DNA of 57,955 nucleotides from Betaproteobacteria bacterium. Its GTDB lineage: Bacteria > Pseudomonadota > Gammaproteobacteria > Burkholderiales > SG8-39. The translations under genes and the position numbers were made by a program. Where the stretch lies: positions 1 to 57,955 of the forward strand of contig JAOUIL010000011.1 of the NCBI GenBank assembly GCA_029883975.1. The letters are read 5' to 3'. The notes under the pieces were generated by a model, which saw only the letters and a program-made list of their open reading frames with translations, made no database searches and was not told the origin of the DNA. Positions 43,580 through 53,642 of this stretch are shown here, in pieces. Each line of letters starts with the position of its first letter. Position 1 is the stretch's first letter.

Positions 43580-43589
43580 GGCATATCAA
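43576..43589. promoter_or_regulatory. FNR/DNR-type box for the DUF2249 gene
   Basis: The site is TTGAGGCATATCAA, overlapping the stop of the CtaA-like gene. Its centre is 41.5 bp from the ATG at 43624. A weak -10-like TGCAAT/CAATCG lies at 43609-43616. No Shine-Dalgarno is seen. Confidence 0.7.
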
Positions 43590-43623
43590 GGGCGGCGGCG
43601 GCGCGCCTTGCAATCGTGGCGCC

Positions 43624-44094
43624 ATGGCACCGAGCGCGCAGGCGCTGATCGACGCCGCGCGCGACGCGGCGGTGGGGGGCGACTGGGCGGCCTTCCGGCG
43701 CAGCTTCGCCGCGCTGCGCGAGAGCTGCGCGCCGCGCATCGCCCGCGACGAGGACCTGCGCCAGCAATTCGACATGCTCGGCGCCGCCGCGCCCCAGTAC
43801 GACCCGCAGGGCTGCCTGGCGGCCTTCGAATCCCTCGTGGAGACGCTTGGCGAGGTGGAGCTGCAGGCGCCCGGCGCGGCCCTGGTGCGCACGCTCGAGC
43901 TGCGCGGCCTGCAGCCCCCGGAGCCGATCGTGCGAATCCTGGAGGCGCTCGAACGCGAGCCCGACGAGCCACTGCGCGCCATCCTGCCCCACGAGCCAGC
44001 GCCGCTGTATGCCCTGTTGCAGGAGAGGGGCTTCACGTGGCACGGGGAGGCGCGCGAGGACGGCGGGTACGAGCTGCTCATCGAGCGCGCGTGA
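43624..44094 (+). CDS. DUF2249-domain protein next to nirS
   Basis: The 156-aa soluble protein has a helical N-terminal half (about residues 1-85) and a C-terminal DUF2249 fold: IVRILEALEREPDEPLRAILPHEPAPLYALLQERGF. DUF2249 proteins are frequent in denitrification and NO-response loci, often beside hemerythrin-like or cytochrome genes, and their biochemical role is not established. Direct control by an FNR-type box in a leaderless arrangement, immediately before nirS, fits that pattern. Confidence 0.78.
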   Translation: MAPSAQALIDAARDAAVGGDWAAFRRSFAALRESCAPRIARDEDLRQQFDMLGAAAPQYDPQGCLAAFESLVETLGEVELQAPGAALVRTLELRGLQPPEPIVRILEALEREPDEPLRAILPHEPAPLYALLQERGFTWHGEAREDGGYELLIERA

Positions 44095-44101
44095 ACCGGA
44101 T

Positions 44102-45911
<1,810 letters not shown>

Positions 45912-45927
45912 AAAGGATGCCCGGAAC

Positions 45928-46236
45928 ATGAAGAGCGTGATCTTTGCAGCGGCCGCCGCCGCCGTGGTGCTGGCCGCCCCGGCGCGCGCCGACGAGGCGA
46001 TGGCCAAGAAGTACAACTGCCTCGCTTGCCACCAGACCGACAAGAAGCTGGTCGGCCCGTCCTACAAGGACATTGCCAAGAAGTACAAGGGCCAGGCCGG
46101 CATGGACGTCAAGCTCGCCGAGAAGGTGAAGAAGGGCGGGCAGGGCGTCTGGGGCCCGGTGCCGATGCCGCCCAATGCGGCGGTTCCCGACGCCGACATC
46201 AAGAAGCTGGTGGACTGGATCCTGAAGATGGGTTGA
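45928..46236 (+). CDS. nirM: Class I cytochrome c (c551/c552-type), likely NirS electron donor
   Basis: The 102-aa protein has a signal peptide ending at APARA and one heme site CLACH (residues 31-35). The sixth-ligand Met is in GPVPMPPN. Fold and size match cytochromes c551/c552, the usual electron donors to NirS and other reductases. AAAGGATG precedes the ATG. A strong terminator follows, so nirS and this gene form the end of the transcript. Confidence 0.92.
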   Translation: MKSVIFAAAAAAVVLAAPARADEAMAKKYNCLACHQTDKKLVGPSYKDIAKKYKGQAGMDVKLAEKVKKGGQGVWGPVPMPPNAAVPDADIKKLVDWILKMG

Positions 46237-46270
46237 AGCATCCGCGCCTGCTCACGAGGCGGCAACGGCG

Positions 46271-46305
46271 AGAGGGCGGGGGCGAAACCCCCGCCCTCTT
46301 CATTT
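46271..46305 (+). terminator. Rho-independent terminator after nirS-nirM
   Basis: A perfect 12-bp stem (AGAGGGCGGGGG pairing with CCCCCGCCCTCT) surrounds a 5-nt CGAAA loop, followed by TCATTTT. This is the clearest intrinsic terminator in the window. Confidence 0.88.
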
Positions 46306-46349
46306 TGGAGCGCTGACGCACATTGCGCGCCGCAGCATCCGCTCGTGGC

Positions 46350-46363
46350 TTGACGCAACTCAA
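46350..46363. promoter_or_regulatory. FNR/DNR-type box for the His-rich secreted protein
   Basis: The site is TTGACGCAACTCAA. A CATGGT -10-like hexamer is at 46385-46390, and a leader of about 19 nt carries AAGGAGG before the ATG at 46416. Confidence 0.68.
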
Positions 46364-46415
46364 CACCTGTTTCCCGCAAAGGCGCATGGTGTACGCCTCG
46401 GAAAGGAGGACTGCC

Positions 46416-46862
46416 ATGAAACCTTCCGGCGTTGCTGGACTGGCCCTGGTCCTCGCCGCTGCGCTCCTCAGTGCCCCTGCATCGGCGCAGGAGTCGAAGA
46501 CGGTGGCCGACGTGACGATCCGCTACGGCCTGGTGAGCGCCATCGATGCGGAGCACATGGACGCGCAGCACGGCACGCACAAGGGCGGGCACGGCAGCGG
46601 CATGGAGCACCTCGTGGTCAGCCTGGCAGACGCGGCCACCGGCTCGCGCATCGCGGGCGCCCGCGTCGAGGTCGAGGTGCGCGACCCGAAGGGCAGGGTG
46701 CAACGCAAGAGCCTGCAGGCCATGATCACCGCGGGCGTTCCCGACTACAGCGAGGTGTTCGAGTTCGGCTGGTCGGGCCGCTACACGATCCGCATGTCCA
46801 TCCTGCGCCCGGGCGTCGCCCGGCCGCTCAAGGCGAGCTTCACGCACCACCACGCCATCTGA
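46416..46862 (+). CDS. Secreted His-rich beta protein, unknown function
   Basis: The 148-aa product has a signal peptide (MKPSGVAGLALVLAAALLSAPASAQ). The mature domain has an early His-rich loop (AEHMDAQHGTHKGGHGSGMEH) and ends in FTHHHAI. The rest is beta-rich, with a DAATGSRIAGARVEVEVRDPKG segment like transthyretin/copper-resistance-type folds. The histidines and methionines suggest metal (copper) binding in the periplasm. I do not recognise a named family. The inner ATG was chosen because it starts the signal peptide and has a Shine-Dalgarno. Confidence 0.78.
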   Translation: MKPSGVAGLALVLAAALLSAPASAQESKTVADVTIRYGLVSAIDAEHMDAQHGTHKGGHGSGMEHLVVSLADAATGSRIAGARVEVEVRDPKGRVQRKSLQAMITAGVPDYSEVFEFGWSGRYTIRMSILRPGVARPLKASFTHHHAI

Positions 46863-46958
46863 GGCGCTCCGCCGAGCGCGTTGAGCGCGTTGCGGATCTC
46901 CAGCCGGAGCGCGGTGTCGTCCTCGGCGCGCGCGCGTCGGCGCCTGCGGACGGATTCG

Positions 46959-46972
46959 TTGACGCACGTCAA
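46959..46972. promoter_or_regulatory. FNR/DNR-type box for the SYLF-domain protein
   Basis: The site is TTGACGCACGTCAA, with perfect TTGAC/GTCAA arms. TAGCAT is at 46994-46999, giving a leader of about 34 nt to the ATG at 47040. Confidence 0.75.
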
Positions 46973-47039
46973 CGCGATGACCGGGGACGCAGGTAGCATC
47001 GCCGTTCCATTCCCGATCTCATCGAGAGAGGCGCCCACC

Positions 47040-47609
47040 ATGCCCACCACGATGCGCGGTCTGTTGCTCCTCACCCTGATCGCGTTCCCGCTGGCGCAGG
47101 CGCTGGCGGACGACTACTCGGACACCATCAGTGTGTTCCGCAAGGCAGGCCAGAGCGCGAAGTATTTCGGCAGCAGCTACGGCTACGCCGTGTTCCCCAC
47201 CATCGGCAAGGGCGGCGTGGGGATCGGCGGCGCGCACGGCAGTGGGCGCGTCTACGCCAAGGGCGCGCACGTCGGCGACACGTCCATGACCCAGGTCACC
47301 ATCGGCATGCAGTTCGGCGGCCAAGCCTACAGCCAGATCATCTTCTTCCAGGACAAGCGCGCCTTCGACACGTTTACCGGCGGCAACTTCGAGTTCGGCG
47401 CGCAGGCCACCGCGGTGGCGATCACCGCGGGCGCGTCGGCGCAGGCCGGCACCGGCGGCGCGGGCGCGAGCGCGAGCGGCACGAAGAGCAGCGCCACGAC
47501 GGCCGGCGGCTACCAGGGAGGCATGGCGGTGTTCACGGTCGCCAAGGGCGGACTGATGTACGAGGCGACCATCGGCGGCCAGAAGTTCAGCTACAAGCCG
47601 AAGAAGTAA
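47040..47609 (+). CDS. Secreted SYLF-domain (Ysc84-like) lipid-binding protein
   Basis: The 189-aa protein has a signal peptide (ends near ALADD). The SYLF/Ysc84 domain has YGYAVFPTIGKGGVGIGGAHGSGRVY and ends with FTVAKGGLMYEATIGGQKFSY. A Gly/Ala/Ser-rich insert (GASAQAGTGGAGASASGTKSS) interrupts the domain. Family members bind phosphoinositides in eukaryotes; bacterial roles are unknown. It has its own FNR-type promoter. Confidence 0.87.
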   Translation: MPTTMRGLLLLTLIAFPLAQALADDYSDTISVFRKAGQSAKYFGSSYGYAVFPTIGKGGVGIGGAHGSGRVYAKGAHVGDTSMTQVTIGMQFGGQAYSQIIFFQDKRAFDTFTGGNFEFGAQATAVAITAGASAQAGTGGAGASASGTKSSATTAGGYQGGMAVFTVAKGGLMYEATIGGQKFSYKPKK

Positions 47610-47645
47610 GCGCGGGCAGCCGAGGACGGCGCGGGGGAGCAATCC

Positions 47646-49364
47646 ATGTCGCTGCGCCGCTTCCTCGGCATCGTCCTCGCCATCGCGGCAGCGCTGCTCC
47701 TCGCGGCGGTGCTGTATCTCGCGTTCGGCAACCTGAGCCGCCACAAGGGCCGCATCGAGTCGCTGGTGACGGAAAGCATCGGCCGGCCCTTCGCCATCGA
47801 CGGCCCGTTCGAGCTCGAGGTGCTGCCGGCAATCTACGTGCGCGCCGAGCGCGTACGCGTCGGCAACATCCCTGGAGGCTCCGCGCCGCAGATGGTCGAG
47901 ATCGGGCACTTCTCTGCGCGGGTGGGCCTGTGGTCGCTGGTCTCGGGGCCGGTGGACGTGCGCTCGTTCGAGTTGCGCGACGTTGCCGTCGTGCTCGAGA
48001 AGGACGCCGACGGAAAGGGAAATTGGCTATTCGGCGACGATGTCGAGGCGCTGGAGCACGAGGACGCGCTAGCCGCGCAGGCCACCGAGGTCCCGGCCGT
48101 CATCCTGCAGGCCAAGCTCGACAACCTGCGCGTGGCGTATCGCGAGCCCGGCAAGCCGGAGCGCGTCGCGCTCCTCGAGACCTTCACCATCGCGTCCGCG
48201 GCGGACGGCCTGTTCGCGCTCGCCGGCAAGGGCAGGCTCGACGAATACCCGGCCACTCTGACCGGGGACGTCGGTCCGCTCGCCGCGCTCGTTTCCGGGC
48301 GGGACATGCGCGTGGCGCTCCAGGCCTCGCTGGGCAACCTGCGTCTCGACCTGAAGGGCGTGCTCGGCCGGCTCGATCCGCTGGACGGCGCCGACCTGGC
48401 GCTGAAGATCGAGCACCCCGACTTCGGCGCCATGCCGAAGAACCTGCAGCTCCCGGTGTTTGCCGCGGGCGCTCTGGCTCTCGACGCGCGGCTGCAGGAC
48501 GCGGGCGACCTCACCCGGCTCGAGGTGGACGCGAAGCTCGACGGCATCTCGGCCAGGGTGAACGGCACCCTCGCCGGCCTCGGCCTGCCCGGCTCTGATC
48601 TGCAGTTCGAAGCCTCGGTGGCGGACGCGGCGCGTGTAGCGGCGGCGTTCGGCGTGACGGGCCTGCCGGCCGGCGCCGCCAAGGCTCGCGGGCGCATCGT
48701 GTCCTCGCGCACGGAGATCAAGCTCGACGGGGTGGGCGCGCAGTATGCCGGCGCGAAAGCGACGGCCGACGGGACGATCCGCACCAGCGGCGTGCCGGGC
48801 GCCGCCGTTCGCTTCAGGCTCGCCGCCGAGAGCCTGGCGAAGCTGGCGGAGGGGCTGCCCGCGATCCCCCTTCAAGCGAGCGGGAATTACACCGGCAGCC
48901 GGGCCAGGCTCGAGGTGAAGGACCTCAAGGGCCGCGTTGGCAATAGCGACTTCTCGGCGCGCGCCTCGATGTCGCGTAGCGGCACGCGCCGCGTAGAGGC
49001 CGACGTCGCTTCGCCCGTGCTCGACCTGACCCCGTTCCTGCCGGTCGAGGCGAAGACCAAGGCGAAACCGGCGCCGAAGGCGGCGGAGAAGAAATTCGTC
49101 TTCGGCGAGGAGCCGCTGCCGCTCGGGGAGCTGAAGGCGCTGGACGCGAAGCTGCACGTTGCGATCGGCGAACTGAAGCTTGGCGCAGGCTCCTTGAAGG
49201 ACGTGGACGGCACGCTGGCGCGCCCGCGTATCGCGGTGAGCGCCACGGGCGCGGCCGCCGCCGCGGCGACGGGCGGCATGACGGTGCTGGCGCAGGGCCT
49301 GTGGGACCGGCTGCGCGGCGCGCAGGACCTCTGCAAACCGACGCTCGACGCGGCCGCGAAGTGA
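47646..49364 (+). CDS. AsmA-family protein
   Basis: The 572-aa protein has one N-terminal helix (FLGIVLAIAAALLLAAVLYLAFG), then a long repetitive beta domain typical of AsmA-like lipid-transfer proteins (LVTESIGRPFAIDGPFELEVLPAIYVRAERVRVGN at the start). The C-terminal AsmA region has LPLGELKALDAKLHVAIGELKLG. Such proteins span the periplasm and affect outer-membrane lipid homeostasis. It lies 36 nt after the SYLF gene, so it is probably cotranscribed. Its 3' end converges with a DNR-like gene. Confidence 0.87.
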   Translation: MSLRRFLGIVLAIAAALLLAAVLYLAFGNLSRHKGRIESLVTESIGRPFAIDGPFELEVLPAIYVRAERVRVGNIPGGSAPQMVEIGHFSARVGLWSLVSGPVDVRSFELRDVAVVLEKDADGKGNWLFGDDVEALEHEDALAAQATEVPAVILQAKLDNLRVAYREPGKPERVALLETFTIASAADGLFALAGKGRLDEYPATLTGDVGPLAALVSGRDMRVALQASLGNLRLDLKGVLGRLDPLDGADLALKIEHPDFGAMPKNLQLPVFAAGALALDARLQDAGDLTRLEVDAKLDGISARVNGTLAGLGLPGSDLQFEASVADAARVAAAFGVTGLPAGAAKARGRIVSSRTEIKLDGVGAQYAGAKATADGTIRTSGVPGAAVRFRLAAESLAKLAEGLPAIPLQASGNYTGSRARLEVKDLKGRVGNSDFSARASMSRSGTRRVEADVASPVLDLTPFLPVEAKTKAKPAPKAAEKKFVFGEEPLPLGELKALDAKLHVAIGELKLGAGSLKDVDGTLARPRIAVSATGAAAAAATGGMTVLAQGLWDRLRGAQDLCKPTLDAAAK

Positions 49365-49367
49365 CGC

Positions 49368-50054
49368 TCAGCCCCCGCCGCGCAGCCGCGCGAGGTCGGG
49401 AATGCGCACCGTGCGGCCCTGGATCTCGATCAGGCCGGCGTTGGCGAGCTCGTGCAGGATGCGCGAGAAGTGCTCGGGCGTCATGTTGAGGCGCGAGGCG
49501 ATCACGCTCTTCCCGGGCGTCAGGCGCAGCTCGGCCGCGCCGCCCGCGGCGCCGTCGGGCGCCTCGGCGAGCAGATAGCCGATGACGCGCTCGTGGCTCG
49601 AGCGCAGCGTGTAGGCCTCGACGTCGCGCACCAGGCCGTGCAGGCGGCGCGACAGCCCCGAGAGCATGCGCAGCGCGAAGCCGGTGTCGCGGCCGAGCTC
49701 GGCGAGCACCGCGTGCCGCGCGACGTGCAGCAGCATGGCGTCGGACAGCGCCTGCGCGAACACGATGTAGGGCTTGTCGAGGAACATCAGCGCCTCGCCG
49801 AAGCTCTGCCCCGGGCGCACGATCTCGACCACCTTCTCCACGCCCTGCGGCGAGGTGAAGCCGAGCTTCACTTCGCCGTACACCACGACGTGAAAGCCCG
49901 TGCACGGATCGCCCGTCTGGCAGACGGCCTGGCCCTTCTCGGCATATACCGGGAGCGTCGCGGCGGCGACGCGGTCGAGCTCCTCGGCGCGCATCTCGCT
50001 GAACATCGGCAGGTTGGCGAGGAAGGCCTGGACCTTGATCGGCGGATGCTTCAT
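49368..50054 (-). CDS. dnr: Crp/Fnr-family regulator, DNR-like, at the end of the nir operon
   Basis: The 228-aa protein has a beta-roll sensor domain (AVCQTGDPCTGFHVVVYGEVKLGF...GQSFGEALMF) and a C-terminal helix-turn-helix VIASRLNMTPEHFSRILHELANAG with Glu, Ser and Arg for TTGA recognition. It has two Cys near residues 45-51 but not the FNR spacing. DNR proteins bind heme and activate nir and nor genes in response to NO. It begins 1 nt after the nirN stop, so it is made from the nir promoter it may control, giving positive feedback. Confidence 0.87.
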   Translation of the reverse strand: MKHPPIKVQAFLANLPMFSEMRAEELDRVAAATLPVYAEKGQAVCQTGDPCTGFHVVVYGEVKLGFTSPQGVEKVVEIVRPGQSFGEALMFLDKPYIVFAQALSDAMLLHVARHAVLAELGRDTGFALRMLSGLSRRLHGLVRDVEAYTLRSSHERVIGYLLAEAPDGAAGGAAELRLTPGKSVIASRLNMTPEHFSRILHELANAGLIEIQGRTVRIPDLARLRGGG

Positions 50055-50055
50055 G

Positions 50056-51564
50056 TCAGTGGCTGGTGCCTTCCGAGCGGCTGATCTTGTTGAAGACGTT
50101 GTACTTGCCGACGGGCTTCTTCATCGGGATGCGCTTCACCTCCGCGAGCGTCTGCGCGTCGAACACGATCAGCGCGCCGTCATCCTCCCACAGGCTGGCG
50201 AGCGCGTACCTGCCGTAGCGGTCGAACTCGATGTGCGCAAGCGTCTTACCGGGCACCGGCGCGAGCTGCGCCACCACCTCGAGCGATTCCTTGTCGATCA
50301 CCTGCAGCGTGTCGCGGCCCTTGGGCCCGATCATCGAGTCCACCCACACGGTGCGCACGTTCTCGTGACTGCGCAGGAAGAACCCGGCGCCCAGCGTCTT
50401 TACCTGCGCGACGGTCTTCCAGTCGGCGACGTCGATCACGCTCACCACCGCCTCGCGCAGGTTGGGCGTGGCCATCACGCGCCGGCCCTGGCGCTGCCAG
50501 CTGATGCCCGACCCGAGGTGCGGCAGGCCGGGCAGGTCCACCGTGGCGATGGCGCGGCGCACGTCCAGGTGCACCACCTGGCCGCGCTTGCCGTCGCGGC
50601 TCGCGCCGATTACCTGGCGGAAGTCCGGCGTGAAGAAGAAGTCGTCGAGCACGTCCTCGAGCGGCGTGCGCCGCGGGTTGAGGAAGCCGGGCACGAAGGC
50701 GCCTTCCTTCAGGCGGTAGTCGTGCACCAGGCCCGTGGCGACGGCTTCCGCCTTCGGGTCGTAGGAGATCTCCCACAGCTCGGGCGCGTCCTTCATCGCG
50801 GCGATGAAGCTCCTCCGGGGCGCGGCGTCGTACACCGCCGAGACGCGCGAGGGCGCCTGCAGGACCTTGACCAGCTCGAGGTCCGCGTCGAGCACCACCA
50901 GGCTATGCGGCAGGTAATTGGCCACCATGACGTACTTGCCGTCGCCGGACACTGCGGCGTTCCGCGTGTTGATGCCGGCGCGCACTTCCGCCACCGTCTT
51001 CAGGTTCCAAAGGTCGAACTTGGAGATCCAGCCGTCGCGCGAAGCGAAGTAGACGAAGCGGCCGTCGGGCGAGAACTTCGGCCCGCCGTGCAGCGCGAAG
51101 CGCGTGGCAAAACGGTGGATCGGTTCGAGGCGGTCGCCGTCCAGGATCGTCGCGTGGTGGTCGCCCGCTTCCACCACGACGAACAGGTTGAGCGGATCGG
51201 CCTTGAATTGCGGTTTCGCCGGCAGCGTGCCGGCGGCGTGGTGCACGACGCGCGAGGCGTGAATGTCGGCCTCGCCCCAGGCGGGCGCGGGCGAGAGCGG
51301 CGTGTAGATCTGCTCGACGAGCTGCGCGACCTGCGCGTCGCTCAGCGTGCCGGCGAACGCGGGCATTTGCACGCCGGGGCGGCTGTCGCGGATCATGCGC
51401 GCGGCCTGCGGCTTCTTCAGGCGCGAGAGATTCTCCGGCAGAAGCGCCGGGCCCATGCCGCCGAGGCGCTTGTCGCCGTGGCAGCTCGCGCAGTGCTGCT
51501 GGTAGAGGTCCTGCGGCAGCGCGAGCGCCGGCGCGAGCAGCAGCGCGGCGACCAGCGCCCTCAT
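50056..51564 (-). CDS. nirN: NirN, cytochrome c/d1-domain enzyme of heme d1 maturation
   Basis: The 502-aa NirS-like protein has a signal peptide, a small heme c domain with CASCH (residues 25-29) and a d1-type propeller (FSPDGRFVYFASRDGWISKFDLW and later repeats). It lacks the NirS-type catalytic segments seen at nirS residues 309 and 359. In known systems NirN is the dihydro-heme d1 dehydrogenase, completing the last step in heme d1 synthesis. It overlaps nirJ by 4 nt and is followed directly by dnr. Confidence 0.9.
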   Translation of the reverse strand: MRALVAALLLAPALALPQDLYQQHCASCHGDKRLGGMGPALLPENLSRLKKPQAARMIRDSRPGVQMPAFAGTLSDAQVAQLVEQIYTPLSPAPAWGEADIHASRVVHHAAGTLPAKPQFKADPLNLFVVVEAGDHHATILDGDRLEPIHRFATRFALHGGPKFSPDGRFVYFASRDGWISKFDLWNLKTVAEVRAGINTRNAAVSGDGKYVMVANYLPHSLVVLDADLELVKVLQAPSRVSAVYDAAPRRSFIAAMKDAPELWEISYDPKAEAVATGLVHDYRLKEGAFVPGFLNPRRTPLEDVLDDFFFTPDFRQVIGASRDGKRGQVVHLDVRRAIATVDLPGLPHLGSGISWQRQGRRVMATPNLREAVVSVIDVADWKTVAQVKTLGAGFFLRSHENVRTVWVDSMIGPKGRDTLQVIDKESLEVVAQLAPVPGKTLAHIEFDRYGRYALASLWEDDGALIVFDAQTLAEVKRIPMKKPVGKYNVFNKISRSEGTSH

Positions 51565-52730
51565 GCGGGGACCGCCGCCACCGGGCTGGCGGCGATTTCG
51601 TCGTCGTCGAGGTAGCAGCCGGGATCCTCCGCCCAAGGGTCGCCCGTCACCTTCATGGCGCGCACGCGCGTGTTGCCGCCGCACACGTCGAAGTAGCTGC
51701 AGGTGGCGCAGCGTCCCTTGACCTTGCGCGGCTGCGCCTTGAGGCCCGCCATGATCGGGTGGCGCGTGTCGCGCCAGATGTCGGAGAACTTCCGGGCGCG
51801 CACATTGCCGAGCGTGCAGTCCCACCACATGGTGTCGGGGTGCACGTCGCCCAGGTTGTCGATATTGGCGACGTTCACGCCCGAGGAATTGCCGCCCCAG
51901 GCGGCGAGCGCGACGCGCAGGCGCGGTTCGTCGAAGCCGGGGACCGCGCGCCGCGCCCAGTGCAGCGCGTACACGCCGTCGGCGTCGTTGTTGCCGGTGA
52001 CGAACTCCTTGTGCTGCCCGCGCCGCGCGTAGTCCCAGGCGCGCGCGTAGAGCAGCTCGAGCGCCTCGCGCGTCACGCGGAAGTGCGCGTCGCGCTTGCG
52101 GTTGACGTTGCCGCGGCCCGCGTAGTTGAGGTGCGAGAGGTAGAAGCGGTCGATGCGCTCGGCTTCCACCAGGTCGAGCAGCCCCGGCAGGTCGGCGAAA
52201 TTGTCCTGCGTGAGCGTGAAGCGCACGCCGACCTTGATGCCCAGGTCGCGGCAGCGGCGCAGCGCCGCGAGCGAGGCGTCGAAGGCGCCCGCCTTGCGGC
52301 GGAACCTGTCGTGCGTCGCGCCCAGTCCGTCGAGGCTGATGCCCACGTAGTCGAAGCCGGTGGCGGCAATGCGCCGCGCGAGCGCGTCGTCGATCAGCGT
52401 GCCGTTGGTCGACAGCCCCAGGTAGAAGCCGAGCGCCTTGCCGCGCGCCGCGATCTCGAAGATGTCCTTCCTCAGCAGCGGCTCGCCGCCCGAGAGGATG
52501 AGCGCGCGTACGCGGAACGCCTTGAGGTCGTCCATCACGCCGAACACCTCCGCGGTCGACAGCTCGCCGGGGAAGTCGACGTCGGCGGAGATCGAGTAGC
52601 AGTGCATGCACGTCAGGTTGCAGCGGCGGATGAGGTTCCAGATCACCACGGGACCGGCGGGGCCGATGGGGCCGGCGGCCGGCGGCGCGGGATGCAGGAT
52701 CCCGTTCATGAAGCGGGAGACGCGGAACAT
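51561..52730 (-). CDS. nirJ: NirJ, radical SAM heme d1 synthesis enzyme
   Basis: The 389-aa radical-SAM protein has the cluster motif RRCNLTCMHCYS (Cys37, Cys41, Cys44) and LILSGGEPLLRKDIF. A C-terminal SPASM-like Cys region (GRCATCSYFDVCGGNTRVRA) binds a second Fe-S cluster. It converts didecarboxysiroheme by removing propionate side chains to give oxo groups. The order in the nir operon (G, H, J, N) matches denitrifiers such as Pseudomonas. Confidence 0.95.
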   Translation of the reverse strand: MFRVSRFMNGILHPAPPAAGPIGPAGPVVIWNLIRRCNLTCMHCYSISADVDFPGELSTAEVFGVMDDLKAFRVRALILSGGEPLLRKDIFEIAARGKALGFYLGLSTNGTLIDDALARRIAATGFDYVGISLDGLGATHDRFRRKAGAFDASLAALRRCRDLGIKVGVRFTLTQDNFADLPGLLDLVEAERIDRFYLSHLNYAGRGNVNRKRDAHFRVTREALELLYARAWDYARRGQHKEFVTGNNDADGVYALHWARRAVPGFDEPRLRVALAAWGGNSSGVNVANIDNLGDVHPDTMWWDCTLGNVRARKFSDIWRDTRHPIMAGLKAQPRKVKGRCATCSYFDVCGGNTRVRAMKVTGDPWAEDPGCYLDDDEIAASPVAAVPA

Positions 52731-52731
52731 G

Positions 52732-53202
52732 TCAGGCGAGCCTCAGTCCGGTTTTCTTGAGGATGCGGGTGCTGTAGAGCACGTCGTGCGCGCGCAGCGC
52801 GGGCGCGAGCAGCGCGCGGATCTGCTCGACGTGCGCGTCGGTCTCGGCGCGGCTCTTGCCGTGCACCATGGCAAAGAGGTTATAGCGCCACTCGGGCAGC
52901 CGCCGCGGCCGGCGGTAGCAATGCGTGACGAAGGCGAGCGCCCCGACTCGCGCGCCGAGCGCGTCCACCGCGTCGTCGGCCACGTCCCACACCGACATGC
53001 CGTTCGCGGTGTAGCCGAGCCGGTAGTGGTTGGGCACCGCACCGATCCTGCGGATGCGCCCGTCGGCGAGCATCGCCGAGAGGCGCGCGAAGAGCTGCGC
53101 CTGCGTGATGCCGGCGGATTCCGCCACCGCGCGCCAGGGCTCGGGCACGAGCGGCAGCCCGGCCTGCGTGGCGCGCACGATCGCGGCGTCGGTCGCGTTC
53201 AT
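52732..53202 (-). CDS. nirH: NirH, siroheme decarboxylase subunit
   Basis: The 156-aa AsnC/Lrp-like protein has an N-terminal helix-turn-helix-like region and the C-terminal domain with YRLGYTANGMSVWDVADD and THCYRRPRRLPEWRYNLFAMVHGKSR. These are hallmarks of NirD/L/G/H. With its partners it decarboxylates siroheme to 12,18-didecarboxysiroheme. The ATG at 53202 overlaps the nirG stop. I call it NirH by operon order and its likeness to the C-terminal half of the NirDL fusion. Confidence 0.88.
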   Translation of the reverse strand: MNATDAAIVRATQAGLPLVPEPWRAVAESAGITQAQLFARLSAMLADGRIRRIGAVPNHYRLGYTANGMSVWDVADDAVDALGARVGALAFVTHCYRRPRRLPEWRYNLFAMVHGKSRAETDAHVEQIRALLAPALRAHDVLYSTRILKKTGLRLA

Positions 53203-53642
53203 GCCACGAGCCTCAGCTCGATGAAGTATTCCTGCTCGCGCGGCAGGTCGAGCACCGCGTAGCCGGTCTCGGCCTCGATCGCGGCGAGCAGCGGCGCGAT
53301 TCTCCCGCGCGAGGCGGCGGCGATCACGAACCACAGGTTGAACTCGTGCGCGCGCGCGTAGTTGTGCGCCACCTCGGGATGCGCGTTGACGAGTGACGCC
53401 ACGCGCTCGAAGTCGGCTTGCGGCACGCGCATCGCGCACAGCGTGAAGGCGCCGCCCATGCGCTCCACGTCGTACATCGGCCCGAAGCGCGTGAGCGTGC
53501 CCGCGGCGAGCATGTCCTTCAATTTGGCGATGAGCGTCGCCTCGTCGGTGCCGAGCTCTTGCGCTACCGCGGCGAATGGGCGCTCGGCGAGCGGAAAGCC
53601 GCCCTGCAGGCGGTTGACGATGGCGCGCTCGAGCTCATCCAT
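53199..53642 (-). CDS. nirG: NirG, siroheme decarboxylase subunit
   Basis: The 147-aa AsnC/Lrp-like protein has RFGPMYDVERMGGAFTLCAMRVP and HNYARAHEFNLWFVIAAASRGRI. It matches the N-terminal half of the adjacent NirDL (FRPNTVGASTLAAMRVP, HNYERENPVNLWFVAAA), so it is the D/G-type subunit. It overlaps nirDL by 8 nt and nirH by 4 nt. Confidence 0.88.
   Translation of the reverse strand: MDELERAIVNRLQGGFPLAERPFAAVAQELGTDEATLIAKLKDMLAAGTLTRFGPMYDVERMGGAFTLCAMRVPQADFERVASLVNAHPEVAHNYARAHEFNLWFVIAAASRGRIAPLLAAIEAETGYAVLDLPREQEYFIELRLVA

Noticed and set aside
46863-46958. Possible gene remnant on the minus strand upstream of the SYLF gene.
   Set aside because: The short frame has no recognisable domain or ribosome-binding site, and the segment is better explained as promoter-proximal spacer.
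50056-51564. A second nirS.
   Set aside because: The d1 domain lacks the [11 protein letters not shown] and FLHDGGWD catalytic segments, the cytochrome domain is smaller, and the position at the end of the nir operon fits nirN.
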